Assembly: GCF_001294575.1 (NCBI RefSeq)
Contig: NZ_CP012676.1
Location: forward strand, 868,001 to 932,000
DNA length: 64,000 nt
Direction of reading: 5' to 3'
Source: Pseudomonas versuta
GTDB taxonomy: Bacteria; Pseudomonadota; Gammaproteobacteria; Pseudomonadales; Pseudomonadaceae
Shown: in pieces, positions 1 through 8,050 of the stretch
Layout: every line of letters begins with the position of its first letter
Position numbering within the stretch: the stretch's first letter is position 1
Made by a program: the position numbers and the translations under genes
The notes under the pieces: generated by a model
What the model saw: only the letters and a program-made list of their open reading frames with translations
Database searches by the model: none
What the model was told of the DNA's origin: nothing

Positions 1-1772
1 TCATCCCGATTATGCAACATCGCTATTTCGATACCTTGCATGTCGCGGGCTCGATTGCCGATTTACCGGCGGTGGTCACGATCGGGGTGCGTATTGACCA
101 GCCGTTACTGGTCTCGATCATTAACAAGTCACTCGACTCGCTGACCGCGCGCCAGACTGATCAAATGATGGCGCAATGGGTCGACGCCAACAGCTACGGC
201 CCGCCCGCGTTGTCCGAACTGCTGGATTACTATTTGCGCGAACTGCTGGTGCTGGTGCTGTTCCTGATCATCTTTGCGTACCTGCTGTACCGCGCGCATC
301 AGGCCCAGCGTCAGGCCCGGCGCAGCGAGCGGGACAAGGCCATGTTGCTGGCGGTCATGAGTCATGAAATCCGCACGCCGATGAATGCAATCCTTTCCAG
401 CGTGGAACTGCTGGGGCGCGCCAGGCTCCAGCCCGAGAATGCCGAGCTGGCGCGCGTTGCTGTCACAAGTGCCAACACGCTGCTGGAGTTGCTTGACGGG
501 GTGCTGGACTTTTCCAAACTCGAAGCCGAACACATGCAACTCAAATGCCGGCCGGCCAATATCGGAACCCTGATCGGTGAGGCCATCAGCATCTCGGAAC
601 TTCGGGCGCAGGAGAAAAACCTGCCATTGAAAATGGATTTGCACTGGGACGCGCCGCTCTGGTTAAGCGTCGATGCCCTGCGCCTGCGGCAAGTGCTGAT
701 TAACCTGCTCTGCAACGCCATCAAGTTCACCGAAACCGGTGAAGTCAGGCTGGTCGCCGAGTTTCATTGCGCTGGCGAAGACTCAGGCCAGGGCACATTG
801 CAGTTGAGCATTATCGATACCGGTATTGGCGTCTCCAAGCGTGACCAGCAGCGGCTATTTCAGGCTTTTACCCAGGCCGACGAGTCGATTACCCGCAAGT
901 TTGGCGGTACCGGTCTGGGGCTCATCATCTGCCGCCGTCTTTTAAGCTTGATGGGCGGCACTATCACGCTGCACAGCGTGTCCGGCCAGGGCACCACCTT
1001 CGAGGTGCGGCTGCCTGCTTTGCTGGCGCAGGCGCAGGAAAGCTCGGAACCACAGCCTGATGCTGCAATCCCCTTAGCCTTGGACTCAGGCCTGGCGACA
1101 CTACCGGGATTGAAAGTGCTGGTGGTCGAGGATCACCCGGAAAATCAGTTTGTAATCAAGCGCCAGTTGCTGAGTATGGGGCACGAAAGTGTCCCGGCAC
1201 TGACCGGGCAGGCGGGCCTGGACACCTTCGCCAGGGAGCGTTTCGATGTGGTTTTGCTGGACTGCAACCTGCCGGATATTGACGGCTACGCCGTAGCCCG
1301 GGGTATGCGGATGCTGGAAGCCGAAGGCAGGGTGCATACGCCGATCATTGGCATTTCCGCGATGGTAGGGGTTGAGCACAGTGAGGCCTGTTTCGATGCC
1401 GGTATCGATGGCTTGCTGATCAAACCACTGAGGGTTGACCAGTTGCGGGAAATTATCGACCTGTGGTGTGGCGTCTGTACCCCGGTAGAAACCGACACGA
1501 CGCCGTTCCAGGGGTTTGATGGCGATCTGCAAAGTGCATTCTTCAACACCTGCCGCCTGGACCTTGAACAATTGCTCGGCTGCGCTGAAAGCCTTGACTG
1601 GCCTCAAGTCGCCCATAGGGCCCATCGGATTGCCGGTGCCGCGATGATGCTCGAGCAGCAGCATGTCGTTACGGCTGCGCGCAGTCTGGAAGAGCTCACT
1701 AACCAGCCGCTCGACATTGAGGCAATTGATCGGGCTATCGCCCATTTGCAACAGGCCCTGCACGACCAATAA
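1..1772 (+). CDS. BvgS-like unorthodox hybrid sensor histidine kinase (5' end outside window)
   Basis: The reading frame is open from the first bases, and residues before the first ATG (12) align with the matching part of the neighbouring kinase at 1778-4150. The gene therefore begins upstream of the window. From the ATG at 12, the visible parts in order are the end of a periplasmic solute-binding (SBP_bac_3) domain (about 1-60), one membrane segment (about 75-95), a HisKA H-box with MSHEIRTP (His about 118), an HATPase with N and G boxes, a receiver with DCNLPDIDGY (Asp about 417), and a C-terminal Hpt domain (His about 538, AHRIAGAA). This is the BvgS/EvgS/RocS layout: His to Asp to His phosphorelay to a separate regulator. 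It runs convergently into the second kinase with only 5 bases between stops. Signal and partner are not visible; the two LuxR-type regulators nearby are the obvious candidates. Confidence 0.93.
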   Translation, partial: IPIMQHRYFDTLHVAGSIADLPAVVTIGVRIDQPLLVSIINKSLDSLTARQTDQMMAQWVDANSYGPPALSELLDYYLRELLVLVLFLIIFAYLLYRAHQAQRQARRSERDKAMLLAVMSHEIRTPMNAILSSVELLGRARLQPENAELARVAVTSANTLLELLDGVLDFSKLEAEHMQLKCRPANIGTLIGEAISISELRAQEKNLPLKMDLHWDAPLWLSVDALRLRQVLINLLCNAIKFTETGEVRLVAEFHCAGEDSGQGTLQLSIIDTGIGVSKRDQQRLFQAFTQADESITRKFGGTGLGLIICRRLLSLMGGTITLHSVSGQGTTFEVRLPALLAQAQESSEPQPDAAIPLALDSGLATLPGLKVLVVEDHPENQFVIKRQLLSMGHESVPALTGQAGLDTFARERFDVVLLDCNLPDIDGYAVARGMRMLEAEGRVHTPIIGISAMVGVEHSEACFDAGIDGLLIKPLRVDQLREIIDLWCGVCTPVETDTTPFQGFDGDLQSAFFNTCRLDLEQLLGCAESLDWPQVAHRAHRIAGAAMMLEQQHVVTAARSLEELTNQPLDIEAIDRAIAHLQQALHDQ

Positions 1773-1777
1773 CAGGG

Positions 1778-4150
1778 TCACCCCCCGGGCCTGCCCCGGT
1801 AGAAACTCTTTAACGCCTCTTCAATAGCTTGCTGCATCGCACTCCAGTCGTTATCCCCGGTGGACGGGTTACGCAGGGCTGTTTCCAGTTCCTTGGCCCG
1901 CTTCGCCAGCTCGTTGGCCTGCATCGCCAGTGCCGAGCCATGAAGGCGATGGGCGTAGTGCAGGGCCAGCACCAGATTGTGTTTGTCAAAAGCATCACGC
2001 AGGCAGGCGAGGTCCTCGCCGCTGGTGGTGGAAAACAAATCTTCCATGGATACGCTGCTAATCGGGGTTGGCGCTGTTACGGGCCGGGCGTCGGAGGTGG
2101 GCAGCCATAACCCGAAGATTTGCTTCAACGCCTTCAGACTCAAGGGTTTGGACAGATTGCCGTCAATGTCACTGTCCATGCATTTGAGTTGATGTTGCTC
2201 ATCGGTCGAGGCCGAGATCGCGATGATTGGCATGGCGGCCAAGCCTTGTTCCTGTTCCTGCTGGCGTATCCTGCGGGCCACTTCGTAACCGTCCATACCG
2301 GGCAGGTGACAGTCGAGCAGGATCAGGGAAATGTTCTGCCGATGCTCCTGCATCGCCGCCAGGGCCGCCATGCCGTCTTCGACTATCAGCGCGCGATAGC
2401 CCAGCTCAGTGAGTTGCAGCTCGATGGTCTGGCGGTTGATCGGATGGTCTTCGACCACCAGAATCTGTTGCCCGGTTGTGACCGGCTCGACGGGTAGCGG
2501 CTCTTCGATGTCGGTGGTCGGGGCGGCGGGGTCTTTGTGCCTGAACTCGACAGTCAGGTTGAACCCCACAGTAGTGCCTTGGCCGGGCGCACTCTGCAGG
2601 TCGATCTGAGCGCCCATTAACTCCACCAGCTGCTTGCAGATGGACAGCCCCAGGCCGCTGCCGCCGTAACGCCGGGTGATTGAGTTGTCGGCCTGGACAA
2701 ACGCCTGGAATAAATGCCGTTGCTGCTCTGCGTCGATCCCGATACCGGTGTCGCTGACCTGTATTTCCAGACGTCCCGAATCAGGGGTGGAGGCTTCAAA
2801 GTGCAGGCTCAGCATGACCTCGCCATGCTCAGTGAACTTGACTGCATTGGACAGCAGGTTGGCAATCACCTGACGGATGCGCACCGGATCGAGGATCAGC
2901 AGCACATCATCCAGGCCCGTAGCCGCCAGGGTCAGCGTGGTGTTGTGCTTTCGGGCGGCGAGCTGGTGAATGTCGGCAAGGGCCTGGGCCAGTTGCTGCA
3001 GATCGGTGGGAACGGATTCCAGATGGATTTTGCTGGCTTCGAGCTTGGACACATCCAGAACGTCGTCAAGCAACTCCAGCAGGTTGCGCGCCGAGACGTT
3101 GGCCAGCGTGGCCAGCTCCTGTTGCGGCGGGCTCATCGGCGTGCCCTTGAGCAGCTCGATGGAGGACAGTACGCCATTCATCGGGGTGCGGATTTCATGG
3201 CTCATCATGGCCAGGAAACTTGACTTGGCCGCCTCGCTTTTCTGCGCAGCTTTTTGCGCCAGCATTGCGCGTCGGGTCATGAAGGCCAGCGCCGAAAGCA
3301 GTAGCGCAAAACAAATCAGCTCTATCTGGTAGTAGCGGAAGATCATCCCCCATGAAGGGGCGCCGTAGTCGGTGCGATCTAGCCAGCGGTCAAAGATTTC
3401 GTCGATGGTCGAGGGCGGTAACCGGGCCAGTGACTTGTTGATGATGGACAACAGTTCCGGCGACTTTGGGCTGACCCCCATGCTGCTGACAATCGGCATG
3501 TCGGACAGCACCCCGGACATGTGCAGGGTGCCGAAAAACTTGCGCGAGATGATCATCTGCAAAACGCTGTCCATGCCAATCGCCGCATCGGCATCACCTT
3601 CGGCCAACGCCTGCAAAGCATCTTCCGGGTCGTTTATCAGTAGAAGTTTGACCTCGGGAAACTCTTTGCGCAGGTAGTGCTCGTAGCCGCCACCGCCTTT
3701 GACCGCCACCACTTTGCCGTTGAGTTTGTGGGGCGAAAACAGCACCGGTTCACCTGTGCGCGTCACCACGATGGTGGAACCGACGAAAAACACATCGGAG
3801 AGCAGCAGTTTTCTGGCTTGATCCTTATCGATCAGGGCTTTGGAAACAGCGGTGGTCAGGTCGATTTTCCCCTCGGCGATGAGGTCGAGGGTTTGCTTCC
3901 AGTTTTTTGTCGGGACCCGTTCGAATTGCAGCCCGCTGATTTGTGAGATCTCACGCAGATAGTCACGGGTCAGGCCTTTGTGTTCCCCATTCTCGATGTA
4001 CTCGAGCGGCCAGTAGGAATCGATGGCATAGCGCACCACCGGATGCTCATGTATCCATTGCTTCTCTGCCTCGGTAAAGGCGTAGGGGGAATCAGCGTAA
4101 GCCCGGCAACTGATCAGCAGTGCCATCCCGAGAAGCATCAGCCTTCGCAT
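1778..4150 (-). CDS. BvgS-like unorthodox hybrid sensor histidine kinase
   Basis: A complete 790-residue kinase. A signal peptide (about 1-19, cleaving after CRAYA) is followed by one periplasmic SBP_bac_3 sensor domain (about 30-260), one membrane helix (about 275-295), HisKA with MSHEIRTP (His318), HATPase (N box near 431-440, DTGIGI at 467-472), a receiver with DCHLPGMDGY (Asp613) and a C-terminal Hpt (His734 in AHRLHGSA). The start lies one base beyond the end of the regulator at 4152-4847, so the two form a regulator-kinase operon and are presumably cognate. BvgS and RocS1 usually carry two periplasmic binding domains; this one has one. It is a paralogue of the kinase at the window start, with the same domain order and similar sensor-end and H-box sequences. 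An inner-membrane phosphorelay controlling surface or lifestyle genes is inferred from the family. Confidence 0.95.
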   Translation of the reverse strand: MRRLMLLGMALLISCRAYADSPYAFTEAEKQWIHEHPVVRYAIDSYWPLEYIENGEHKGLTRDYLREISQISGLQFERVPTKNWKQTLDLIAEGKIDLTTAVSKALIDKDQARKLLLSDVFFVGSTIVVTRTGEPVLFSPHKLNGKVVAVKGGGGYEHYLRKEFPEVKLLLINDPEDALQALAEGDADAAIGMDSVLQMIISRKFFGTLHMSGVLSDMPIVSSMGVSPKSPELLSIINKSLARLPPSTIDEIFDRWLDRTDYGAPSWGMIFRYYQIELICFALLLSALAFMTRRAMLAQKAAQKSEAAKSSFLAMMSHEIRTPMNGVLSSIELLKGTPMSPPQQELATLANVSARNLLELLDDVLDVSKLEASKIHLESVPTDLQQLAQALADIHQLAARKHNTTLTLAATGLDDVLLILDPVRIRQVIANLLSNAVKFTEHGEVMLSLHFEASTPDSGRLEIQVSDTGIGIDAEQQRHLFQAFVQADNSITRRYGGSGLGLSICKQLVELMGAQIDLQSAPGQGTTVGFNLTVEFRHKDPAAPTTDIEEPLPVEPVTTGQQILVVEDHPINRQTIELQLTELGYRALIVEDGMAALAAMQEHRQNISLILLDCHLPGMDGYEVARRIRQQEQEQGLAAMPIIAISASTDEQHQLKCMDSDIDGNLSKPLSLKALKQIFGLWLPTSDARPVTAPTPISSVSMEDLFSTTSGEDLACLRDAFDKHNLVLALHYAHRLHGSALAMQANELAKRAKELETALRNPSTGDNDWSAMQQAIEEALKSFYRGRPGG

Positions 4151-4151
4151 A

Positions 4152-4847
4152 TCAACGGCCTTCCAGTAGGTAGCGGACCTTGTACAGTTCGTTGTCGTTA
4201 CTCAGTCCGAGTTTTTTGTACGCGGCTTGTTTCTGGGTGCTGATGGTCTTGATGCTGCGCGAAAACTTCTCGGCGATCTGCGTCACCGACATGCCCTCCA
4301 GACAGCAGCGCAACACTTCGTGCTCGCGCACGCTCAGCGCTGCATTGGTGGCAAGCATTCGTAAACTGTCGTTGTCGTCTGCCATGGCAGCGGTCGAGGG
4401 GGCACCGGTGGAGATTTCCTGTTCACGAAACTGTTCGCTCATGGTTTCGGCCAGGTAGGTCTTGCCCGATGCCACGCGGCGAATGGCAATCGGTAATTGC
4501 GCCGGGTCCACTTCCTTGCCGATAAAGCCGTCGGCGCCGCTGCGCATCACCATGGCCACGGTGGCGGGTGTATGCAGCGCCGAGACCACCAGCAAACGCA
4601 TGGTGGGGAAGCGTTTTTTCAGACCCCGCGCCAGGCTCAAACCATCGATTTCATCCGGCCCCAGTGAGTAGTCCAGCAGCACCACGTCGACGCTGTCTTG
4701 TTGCAGCGCGGCCAGCAGTGACTGACTGGTGCTGAAACTGCCTACAACCTCAATATCGGGCTGTGCCCTCAGGCTCAATTCCAGACCGTGCAACATAAGC
4801 AGGTGATCATCCAGGAGCATGATTCGAATCATTTTTTTAGTGGACAT
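4152..4847 (-). CDS. LuxR/NarL-family response regulator (BvgA/RocA-like)
   Basis: A 231-residue two-domain regulator. The N-terminal receiver has the acidic pair LLDDH at 11-15, the phospho-acceptor Asp59 in VVLLDYSLG and a later conserved Lys in FIGKEVDP. A LuxR-type helix-turn-helix occupies about 165-225 (LSVREHEVLRCCLEG, then IAEKFSRSIKTIS). It is the first gene of an operon with the hybrid kinase, whose start follows after one base. Its DNA-binding half is nearly identical to that of the divergent regulator at 5423, so the two probably recognise related sites. The family acts as phosphorylated dimers on promoters. The target genes cannot be read from this window. Confidence 0.95.
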   Translation of the reverse strand: MSTKKMIRIMLLDDHLLMLHGLELSLRAQPDIEVVGSFSTSQSLLAALQQDSVDVVLLDYSLGPDEIDGLSLARGLKKRFPTMRLLVVSALHTPATVAMVMRSGADGFIGKEVDPAQLPIAIRRVASGKTYLAETMSEQFREQEISTGAPSTAAMADDNDSLRMLATNAALSVREHEVLRCCLEGMSVTQIAEKFSRSIKTISTQKQAAYKKLGLSNDNELYKVRYLLEGR

Positions 4848-5422
4848 GACCTGCCTCGAAGAGATTTGTCGTCACCGCGCAGCATAGCTGTTGCGAGTGT
4901 CGACGCGTCGTTGTTTGATGTGATCAACATGGCTCTATACATCCGCCTGCAGGGCTTCAGAGTAATAGATTATGTCCCGTGGAGTGTGCAAGGATAGGAA
5001 TATGTGTACGGATCGTGAAAGCGCTAACGGTGTTGAACTTGGCGAGTGTCGTACGGTTTGCCGATAGGGTAAAAAGTCCATCCTTTAACAGGCGGTGAGT
5101 AGCCCTCACCGGTAGTTGTCTTGCACTTGGCAAAATACCTGGCGAAGCGAAGTCAGCGGCGGTCGCAATATCAGGTGGCCATAAGCGTTATAAGCTTTTG
5201 TTTTTTGAGATGATTCTTATTTTTGTGGTGAGGTGCCGACATATCATGTTCTGCACTCTTGGGGGAGGTGGGGTAATGATGATGGTGCTGGTTTGAACTC
5301 TTTGAACTTTGGCCTTCAGTAGATTGATAGTGATGAAAGTGCTTGTATAGAACGTCCCTGATAAAGGGTCATACGCAGTAATACCTGGATCAGCAACGCT
5401 GAGAGGTAAAGAGGATCTAGCC
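4848..5422. promoter_or_regulatory. 575-base divergent intergenic region between two BvgA-like regulators
   Basis: No convincing gene is present. Possible frames here (for example on the minus strand near 5188-5433) lack a ribosome site and family resemblance. The region must hold the two divergent promoters, and its stretch around 5180-5290 is clearly richer in A and T than the flanks. The length is unusual for this gene-dense window and would allow operators, a long leader or a small RNA. I could not pick out a confident -35/-10 pair or a repeated operator by eye. Confidence 0.5.
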
Positions 5423-6118
5423 ATGGCATCCATGTTGAACCCGATTCGTTTGATGCTGCTTGATGATCATGCGCTGATCCTGCAAGGCATATCTCTGTTA
5501 CTCACCCCTCATAAAGATATGCACATTGTCGGCTGCTTCACCCGCAGCCGTCAGTTGCTCGAAGCCTTGCGCGCCAAGAGTGTGGACCTGGTTGTGATGG
5601 ACTACTCCCTGAGCCCCGGCGAAGTTGACGGCCTGAACCTGATTCGGGGTCTGCGGCTCAGATATCCCGATACGCGACTGCTGGTGGTTTCGGCCATGCA
5701 TACACCGGCGACCGTTGCCCTGGCGATGCGTTGTGGTGCGAGTGGCTTTCTGGGCAAGGATATGAGCACCGATGAAATTGTCGTCGCCATCAGAAAAGTC
5801 GCAGCCGGCCAGGTTTATTTGCACCCTGCGATGGCAATCGAACTCAAACACAACGAGGTTTCGACCCGCAGCGCCGTGGAAATATCGGCCGACAGTTGGT
5901 CTGACCAGGGTGAGCTGACCGGCTTGAGCACACTCTCCATACGCGAGCGAGAAGTGCTGCGCTGTTGTCTGGAGGGTTTGTCGGTGACCAAAATTGCAGA
6001 GAAATTCTCTCGCAGCATCAAAACCATCAGCACGCAGAAGCAATCCGCCTATAAAAAACTTGGCATCACCAGCGACAACGAATTGTTCAAGATCCGTTCG
6101 CAGTTCGAGCACGGCTGA
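5423..6118 (+). CDS. LuxR/NarL-family response regulator (BvgA/RocA-like), second copy
   Basis: A 231-residue regulator, paralogous to the one at 4152-4847 and transcribed away from it. The receiver carries LLDDH at 12-16, Asp60 in LVVMDYSLS and the switch Lys in FLGKDMST. The LuxR helix-turn-helix (LSIREREVLRCCLEG, then IAEKFSRSIKTIS) matches the partner almost residue for residue, while the receivers have diverged more. The start ATG at 5423 follows an AAAGAGGA ribosome site. No kinase gene follows it, so it is either fed by one of the two nearby hybrid kinases or cross-talks with both. Confidence 0.94.
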   Translation: MASMLNPIRLMLLDDHALILQGISLLLTPHKDMHIVGCFTRSRQLLEALRAKSVDLVVMDYSLSPGEVDGLNLIRGLRLRYPDTRLLVVSAMHTPATVALAMRCGASGFLGKDMSTDEIVVAIRKVAAGQVYLHPAMAIELKHNEVSTRSAVEISADSWSDQGELTGLSTLSIREREVLRCCLEGLSVTKIAEKFSRSIKTISTQKQSAYKKLGITSDNELFKIRSQFEHG

Positions 6119-6135
6119 TACCAGCCATCCATTTT

Positions 6136-6220
6136 TGTGGGAGCCTGGCTTGCCAGCGATACGGGCGCCGCGTTCCCTGTACCTGTGCGGCGCTCTATCG
6201 CGGGCAAGCCCGCTCCCACA
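6136..6220. repeat. REP-type inverted repeat (GTGGGAGC family)
   Basis: An imperfect inverted repeat of about 85 bases with outer arms TGTGGGAGC and GCTCCCACA and inner arms built on GGCTTGCCAGCGAT and ATCGCGGGCAAGCC. It is a Pseudomonas REP pair lying between the ends of two convergent genes, where it can act as a transcript-stabilising or terminating stem-loop. Related elements occur at 16039, 20833 and 62362. Confidence 0.85.
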
Positions 6221-6244
6221 TTGGCTTGCACACTCAGGCAGGCA

Positions 6245-7033
6245 TCAGATGGCGGGATACTCATCGCAGGTGTCAGGCCAGGGGCTGAGTACTTCGAAGC
6301 CGTCATCCGTCACTGCAACCATATGCTCCCACTGCGCCGACAGTGACTGGTCCTTGGTCACCACAGTCCACTGGTCCGCCAGGGTTTTTACATGGCGTTT
6401 ACCGGCGTTGAGCATGGGTTCGATGGTGAAGATCATGCCGGTCTTAAGCTTCATGCCCTGTCCCGGATAACCGTAGTGCAGGACTTGCGGCTCATCGTGG
6501 TAGACCTTGCCGATGCCATGGCCGCAGTACTCGCGTACCACGCTTAAGCCTTCTTTTTCGGCCAGCGACTGGATCGCATGGCCAATGTCACCCAGGGTTG
6601 CGCCCGGGCGCACCACGCGAATTGCGGCGCACATGGCGTCGTAGGTGGTTTTCACCAAGTGACGTGCTTGCGGATCGGGCTCGCCGACGAAGTACATGCG
6701 GCTGGTATCGCCATACCAGCCATCCTTGACCACGGCGATGTCGATATTAACGATATCGCCGTCCTTGAGCGGCACGGCATTGGGGATGCCATGGCAGACA
6801 ACTTCATTGACCGAGGTACAGACAGTTTTCGGAAAGCCGTGATAGCCGACGTTGCCGGGGATGGCCTTCTGCACATTGACGATGTAGTCGTGGCAGATCT
6901 GGTCCAGCTGGTCGGTGGTCACGCCCGCTTTCACGTGCGCGCCGATCATGGCCAGCACTTCGGCGGCCAGCTTGCCGGCATTTTTTGACTGGGCGATCTG
7001 TTGCGGGCTGTTGATGACGACGTTGGCTCTCAT
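6245..7033 (-). CDS. map: type I methionine aminopeptidase
   Basis: A 262-residue cytosolic metalloenzyme that removes the initiator Met from nascent proteins. All five metal ligands are visible: two Asp in DIVNIDIAV and WYGDTSRM, His in CGHGIGKVYHDEP, Glu in FTIEPML and Glu in QWEHMVAV. The length fits the short type Ia class. The start overlaps the stop of the small upstream gene at 7030-7033 (ATGA), so translation is probably coupled. This is probably a second Map copy rather than the one next to rpsB, because no ribosomal or tsf gene is nearby. Confidence 0.96.
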   Translation of the reverse strand: MRANVVINSPQQIAQSKNAGKLAAEVLAMIGAHVKAGVTTDQLDQICHDYIVNVQKAIPGNVGYHGFPKTVCTSVNEVVCHGIPNAVPLKDGDIVNIDIAVVKDGWYGDTSRMYFVGEPDPQARHLVKTTYDAMCAAIRVVRPGATLGDIGHAIQSLAEKEGLSVVREYCGHGIGKVYHDEPQVLHYGYPGQGMKLKTGMIFTIEPMLNAGKRHVKTLADQWTVVTKDQSLSAQWEHMVAVTDDGFEVLSPWPDTCDEYPAI

Positions 7034-7272
7034 TGATCAGCTCCTGCAGTGGCTTCAGTGCGCAGGCACAACTGTTTCAAATCAAGCCCTCCATTGAGTT
7101 CGGCGCCAATCAGCAGGCGGCAGATCTGGTGGTGATCCAGGTCGGGGTGCAGTTCGGTCAGCATGCCGATACGCATCCAGTGTTCCGCTTGCGCGTTGAT
7201 CGAGCGGCTCAGTGCGTTGCTGGCCACCCGCAGGTTCTCATGCATGGCGTCCGAGATTTTTACAATACCCAT
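7030..7272 (-). CDS. ParD-like family protein (orphan antitoxin-like)
   Basis: An 80-residue protein beginning MGIVKISDAMHENLRVAS. It resembles the ParD-like family (DUF3423): a short N-terminal ribbon-helix-helix-like segment (about 3-45, with LSRSINAQAEHWMRIGML) and a variable tail. No RelE/ParE toxin gene adjoins it. Instead it overlaps the methionine aminopeptidase start by four bases and would be co-transcribed with it. The sequence shows a DNA-binding or regulatory type of fold. A role in controlling the map operon is inference. Confidence 0.8.
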   Translation of the reverse strand: MGIVKISDAMHENLRVASNALSRSINAQAEHWMRIGMLTELHPDLDHHQICRLLIGAELNGGLDLKQLCLRTEATAGADQ

Positions 7273-7499
7273 CTAAATGCTCAATATGAAATGTATATGA
7301 AACGTATATTAGGCGAGGTCGGGTCCAAATCGCAACCTTGAGCCGGGCCCAAGTTCTCCAGTGCGCTCCTACAGGGGGGGCCGGTATTCATGAAGCTCGA
7401 TAACCAATCTCTGTAGGATGTTTACTCATTCTTTGTAACAACCTGATTTATCGAAGGTCTAGGTGTCAGCCTTTATTTTTGATGATCAAGGAGATTTAT

Positions 7500-8036
7500 G
7501 TGATATCCCGCAGAAAGTTACTGTCTTCTGGCGCTGCTTTGACCGGTGCCGGGCTTCTTTCTTCATCCTGGGCGGGTTCGGTTCTGGCACAAGGCATCAA
7601 TAATGCCGCCACTAATGATGTCGAACTTTTGCACCAACTTTCCCTGTTCCTCACCGAGCGCGATGCGCTGGACCCAAGCCTCACGCTGCGCGTGCTGGCA
7701 CGCTGTACCGAGGCCGATCCGCTGTTCCCGGAAAAAATCAGGGGGCTGTGGGGCAGCATCCGCCAGCAAGGTCTGAGCCGGGTCGCGATGTTGAGCACCA
7801 GCCCGGTTTATCAGAACCCGCAGTACAAGGACACGGTGCAAAAAATCGTCCGCGCCTGGTACCTGGGCTACACCGGCACCCCGGTCAGCATGCGGGCCGT
7901 GGACGACACCCGGCTGGTGACTTTCACCGGCGCGCTGGCGTATACGCCGACCCTGGATGCCACCGTGATCCCCACCTATTCGCGGGGGCATACCAACTAT
8001 TGGGTGGATCCGCCGTCCACCGTCGCTAACGATTAA
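7500..8036 (+). CDS. membrane-bound FAD sugar/gluconate dehydrogenase, small (gamma) subunit, Tat-exported
   Basis: About 178 residues with a twin-arginine signal near the N-terminus (SRRKLLSSG, hydrophobic stretch, cleavage near VLAQG). It matches the small subunit family of gluconate 2-dehydrogenase, sorbitol dehydrogenase and FAD-glucose dehydrogenase (PF12318 type). This subunit assists export and maturation of the flavoprotein. The start is placed at GTG 7500 because AAGGAG at 7488-7493 sits six bases before it. The in-frame TTG 7479 and ATG 7482 lie upstream of that ribosome site. It is followed after 14 bases by the flavoprotein and then the cytochrome, forming a three-gene operon. Confidence 0.88.
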   Translation: MISRRKLLSSGAALTGAGLLSSSWAGSVLAQGINNAATNDVELLHQLSLFLTERDALDPSLTLRVLARCTEADPLFPEKIRGLWGSIRQQGLSRVAMLSTSPVYQNPQYKDTVQKIVRAWYLGYTGTPVSMRAVDDTRLVTFTGALAYTPTLDATVIPTYSRGHTNYWVDPPSTVAND

Positions 8037-8050
8037 AACAAGGGGTACCC

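Noticed and set aside
5188..5433. 81-codon minus-strand frame in the gap between the two regulators
   Set aside because: No ribosome site, no recognisable features, and overlaps the start of the plus-strand regulator.
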